A DNA stretch of 20,812 nucleotides, from NCBI GenBank assembly GCA_002352135.1, contig DEHW01000101.1, positions 1 through 20,812 on the forward strand, written 5' to 3'. Origin of the DNA: Lysobacterales bacterium UBA2790 (lineage in GTDB: Bacteria > Pseudomonadota > Gammaproteobacteria > Xanthomonadales > Xanthomonadaceae). The notes under the pieces were generated by a model. It saw only the letters and a list, made by a program, of their open reading frames with translations, was not told the DNA's origin and made no database searches. This document shows positions 18,932-20,812 of the stretch, piece by piece (the stretch's first letter is position 1; every line of letters starts with the position of its first letter). Both the position numbers and the translations under genes were made by a program.

Positions 18932-18953
18932 GCGGCATGAGAGGGCATGCCGC
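18932..18953. repeat. Perfect 8-bp inverted repeat upstream of the AGCS symporter gene
   Basis: GCGGCATG (18932-18939) and CATGCCGC (18946-18953) form a perfect dyad with a 6-base spacer, 44 bases before the symporter start. A third GGCATG copy lies at 18922-18927. There is no T-run. It could be an operator for the transporter gene, a leader hairpin, or a weak end for the bat transcript. The surrounding spacer (18848-18997) otherwise shows no convincing promoter. Confidence 0.4.
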
Positions 18954-18997
18954 AGTCACGGTCGCGGACGGCGCGACCCATCGGGGAATGCCTACGA

Positions 18998-20521
18998 ATG
19001 ATGAGTTTTGCCAGTGTCATCCAGGGTGTCGGGGCGGCTGTGGGGGAATTCGTGCGAGTGAGCCTTGACCAACAGATCGATGCCTGGTTGCGGCCTGTCG
19101 CGGATGCGGTATCGGCACTGATTTTCCACGCGGTCCCCGTGCAAACACCGTCTGGCGAGGTCATGTTTCCCTTGATCGTCGCGTGGCTGGTGGCGGGCGC
19201 ATTGATTTGCACCCTGGCGCTTCGTTTCATCAATGTTCGTGGCTTCCTGCATGGCTTCCATCTACTGCGTGGCGATTTCAGTCACCACCATGACGGTGCA
19301 GGTGGAGAGGTCAGCCACTTTCAAGCGCTGACCTCGGCAGTGTCCGGTACCGTTGGGCTTGGCAATATCGCCGGAGTTGCGGTCGCGATCACCCTCGGTG
19401 GTCCGGGTGCCACACTGTGGATGATTCTGGCGGGTGTGCTCGGCATGTCGGCCAAATTCGCCGAGTGCACGCTGGGCGTCAAATACCGGCGCCAGCATGC
19501 CAATGGCACGGTATCCGGCGGGCCGATGTATTACCTCACGCGTGGCGTGGCCGAGGAGTATCCCCGCCTGCGCTGGCTCGGCTGGTTGTTGGCCATCATT
19601 TTCGCTGTCTGCACCATGCTCGGCGCCATTGGCGCGGGCGGCATGTTCCAGTCCAATCAGGCTTACGCGCAGATCGTTGCGGTCACGGGCGGCGGCGAAA
19701 GCTGGCTGGCGCAGCGTGCCTGGGTGTTCGGCACGGCGATGGCAATACTCACGGGCGTGGTGGTTCTGGGCGGAATCACGCGCATCGGCAAAGTCACCGA
19801 GAAGCTGGTTCCCTTCATGGCCGCCCTGTATCTGCTCGCGGGACTGGTGGTTATTGTGGTCAATATCGATCATGTGCCCGCCGCGATGCTGGCGATCTGG
19901 GATGGTGCCTTCACCGCGGACGGCGTGCAGGGTGGTGTGCTTGGCGCGTTGATCGTGGGCTTCCGACGCGCCGCCTTCTCGAATGAGGCGGGACTCGGTT
20001 CGGCGGCGATTGCGCATTCCGCCGTCAAGACGCATCAGCCGGTCACCGAAGGCTTTGTCGCGTTGTGGGAACCCTTCATCGATACCGTGGTGGTGTGCAC
20101 CATGACCGCCTTGGTCATCGTGATCTCGGGACAGTACCTGCACGGCAACGCGGATGGCGTGCAACTCACCTCGAACGCGTTTGCCACCGTGTCCTCGTGG
20201 TTCCCCTACTTCCTTACCCTGGCGGTCCTGCTTTTCGCCTATTCGACCATGATTACCTGGGGCTACTACGGCGCCAAGGCTGCCAGCTTTCTGGCCGGTG
20301 GATCGCACGCGGCACTGTACGGGTTCAAGCTGATCTACCTGATCGGCATCGTGGTCGGCTGCACCATGCCGTTGGCCAGTGTGGTGGACCTTGCCGACGG
20401 TCTGCTGTTCATCATGGCGATCCCCAATCTGATTGGCGTCTATCTGTTGCTGCCAGTGGTGCGTCGAGAACTCGACGCGTACTGGAGCGCGGTGCGTGGC
20501 CTGTCTTCCCGCAAGCCTTAA
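18998..20521 (+). CDS. AGCS family Na+:alanine/glycine symporter
   Basis: This is an inner-membrane transporter of the alanine or glycine:cation symporter family (AGCS), with about 507 residues and around ten to eleven membrane helices. Signature segments are GLGNIAGVAVAITLGGPGAT (substrate and Na+ site region), GMSAKFAECTLGVKYR, NGTVSGGPMYY and RAAFSNEAGLGSAAIAHSAV. The N-terminus carries an amphipathic stretch (DQQIDAWLRPVADAV) before the first helix, usual for the family. I chose the ATG at 18998, nine bases after GGGGAA (18983-18988); a second ATG follows at 19001, and the frame is open to an ATG at 18947. The substrate (Ala, Gly or D-Ala) cannot be told from sequence alone. A second symporter gene follows 42 bases later. 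Confidence 0.94.
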   Translation: MMSFASVIQGVGAAVGEFVRVSLDQQIDAWLRPVADAVSALIFHAVPVQTPSGEVMFPLIVAWLVAGALICTLALRFINVRGFLHGFHLLRGDFSHHHDGAGGEVSHFQALTSAVSGTVGLGNIAGVAVAITLGGPGATLWMILAGVLGMSAKFAECTLGVKYRRQHANGTVSGGPMYYLTRGVAEEYPRLRWLGWLLAIIFAVCTMLGAIGAGGMFQSNQAYAQIVAVTGGGESWLAQRAWVFGTAMAILTGVVVLGGITRIGKVTEKLVPFMAALYLLAGLVVIVVNIDHVPAAMLAIWDGAFTADGVQGGVLGALIVGFRRAAFSNEAGLGSAAIAHSAVKTHQPVTEGFVALWEPFIDTVVVCTMTALVIVISGQYLHGNADGVQLTSNAFATVSSWFPYFLTLAVLLFAYSTMITWGYYGAKAASFLAGGSHAALYGFKLIYLIGIVVGCTMPLASVVDLADGLLFIMAIPNLIGVYLLLPVVRRELDAYWSAVRGLSSRKP

Positions 20522-20563
20522 GTCTTTCCCGCTGCCGGTTCGTCGGCGCTCAGGAGCAAACGC

Positions 20564-20812
20564 ATGACCTCTGGAAACAAACTGACCCGCTGGATTCTGA
20601 TCGCGCTGCTGTTGGGCGTGGTGTCTGGCATGGCCATCCATTACGCGGTAGACGATGTCACGTCCATCGTTCAGCACTTCAGTCTGGTCACCACGGTGTT
20701 CCTGCGCCTGATCAAGATGATCATCGCGCCCCTGGTGTTCGCCACCTTGGCGGTGGGCATTGCCAAGATGGGCGATGTCAGTGTGGTCGGGCGAATTGGA
20801 CTGAAGGCCATG
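20564..20812 (+). CDS. Dicarboxylate/amino acid:cation symporter (DAACS), 3' part outside window
   Basis: The first 83 residues of a transporter of the dicarboxylate/glutamate:Na+ or H+ symporter family are present; the gene runs off the right edge. Residues 1-30 give the first membrane helix ([19 protein letters not shown]), and the family motif [20 protein letters not shown] follows at about residues 49-68, continuing into IAKMGD. AGGAG at 20552-20556 is seven bases before the ATG. It follows the AGCS gene by 42 bases with no visible terminator, so the two may be co-transcribed. Substrate (glutamate/aspartate or C4-dicarboxylate) is undetermined from this fragment. Confidence 0.9.
   Translation, partial: MTSGNKLTRWILIALLLGVVSGMAIHYAVDDVTSIVQHFSLVTTVFLRLIKMIIAPLVFATLAVGIAKMGDVSVVGRIGLKAM

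Noticed and set aside
19262-20677. A 471-codon open frame on the minus strand opposite the AGCS gene
   Set aside because: Its product is very rich in His, Arg, Gln and Asp with no domain. The plus strand carries an unmistakable symporter, so this is a shadow of a GC-rich gene.

Overview
The window reads as chromosomal core DNA of a GC-rich gammaproteobacterium. It is probably a member of the Xanthomonadales/Lysobacterales: the pilM and pilQ proteins look like those of that order, ponA/mrcA is divergent from pilMNOPQ, and there is a moxR-DUF58-DUF4381-batA-batB-batD operon. The order-level call rests on family recognition by eye. I see no tRNA, rRNA, CRISPR array, insertion sequence, phage gene or attachment site. 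Coding density is very high, and the largest non-coding gap is about 240 bases.

Region 1 (54-2758): a class A penicillin-binding protein (PBP1A) on the minus strand, then a divergent intergenic region with candidate promoters in both directions. Region 2 (2759-7816): the complete type IV pilus alignment operon pilM-pilN-pilO-pilP-pilQ on the plus strand, tightly packed with 1-4 base overlaps. PilM binds the PilN N-terminus in the cytoplasm, PilN/PilO form the inner-membrane and periplasmic bridge, PilP is the lipoprotein link, and PilQ is the outer-membrane secretin. Region 3 (7881-10513): a large secreted lipoprotein with Ig-like domains, directly behind pilQ, ending at a strong intrinsic terminator. 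Region 4 (10533-11723): a stand-alone signalling protein that fuses a CRP-like cyclic-nucleotide sensor domain to an apparently intact EAL c-di-GMP phosphodiesterase domain.

Region 5 (11856-18847): a MoxR AAA+ ATPase operon with a DUF58 protein, a small DUF4381 membrane protein, two membrane VWA proteins (BatA, and BatB with TPR and a long acidic linker) and BatD. By family knowledge this set forms an envelope-associated complex in which the MoxR ATPase is thought to act on VWA partners. Only BatA keeps a canonical metal-binding (MIDAS) site. Region 6 (18998-20812): two Na+-coupled symporter genes in tandem, an AGCS alanine/glycine transporter and the 5' part of a DAACS dicarboxylate/glutamate-type transporter cut by the window edge.

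The most interesting material is the stretch between the pilus operon and the moxR operon. It holds an unrecognised Ig-like lipoprotein with all ten of its non-lipobox cysteines in its last third, followed across a hairpin by a putative cAMP (or other cNMP)-gated c-di-GMP phosphodiesterase. A link of both to pilus function is inferred from gene order only.
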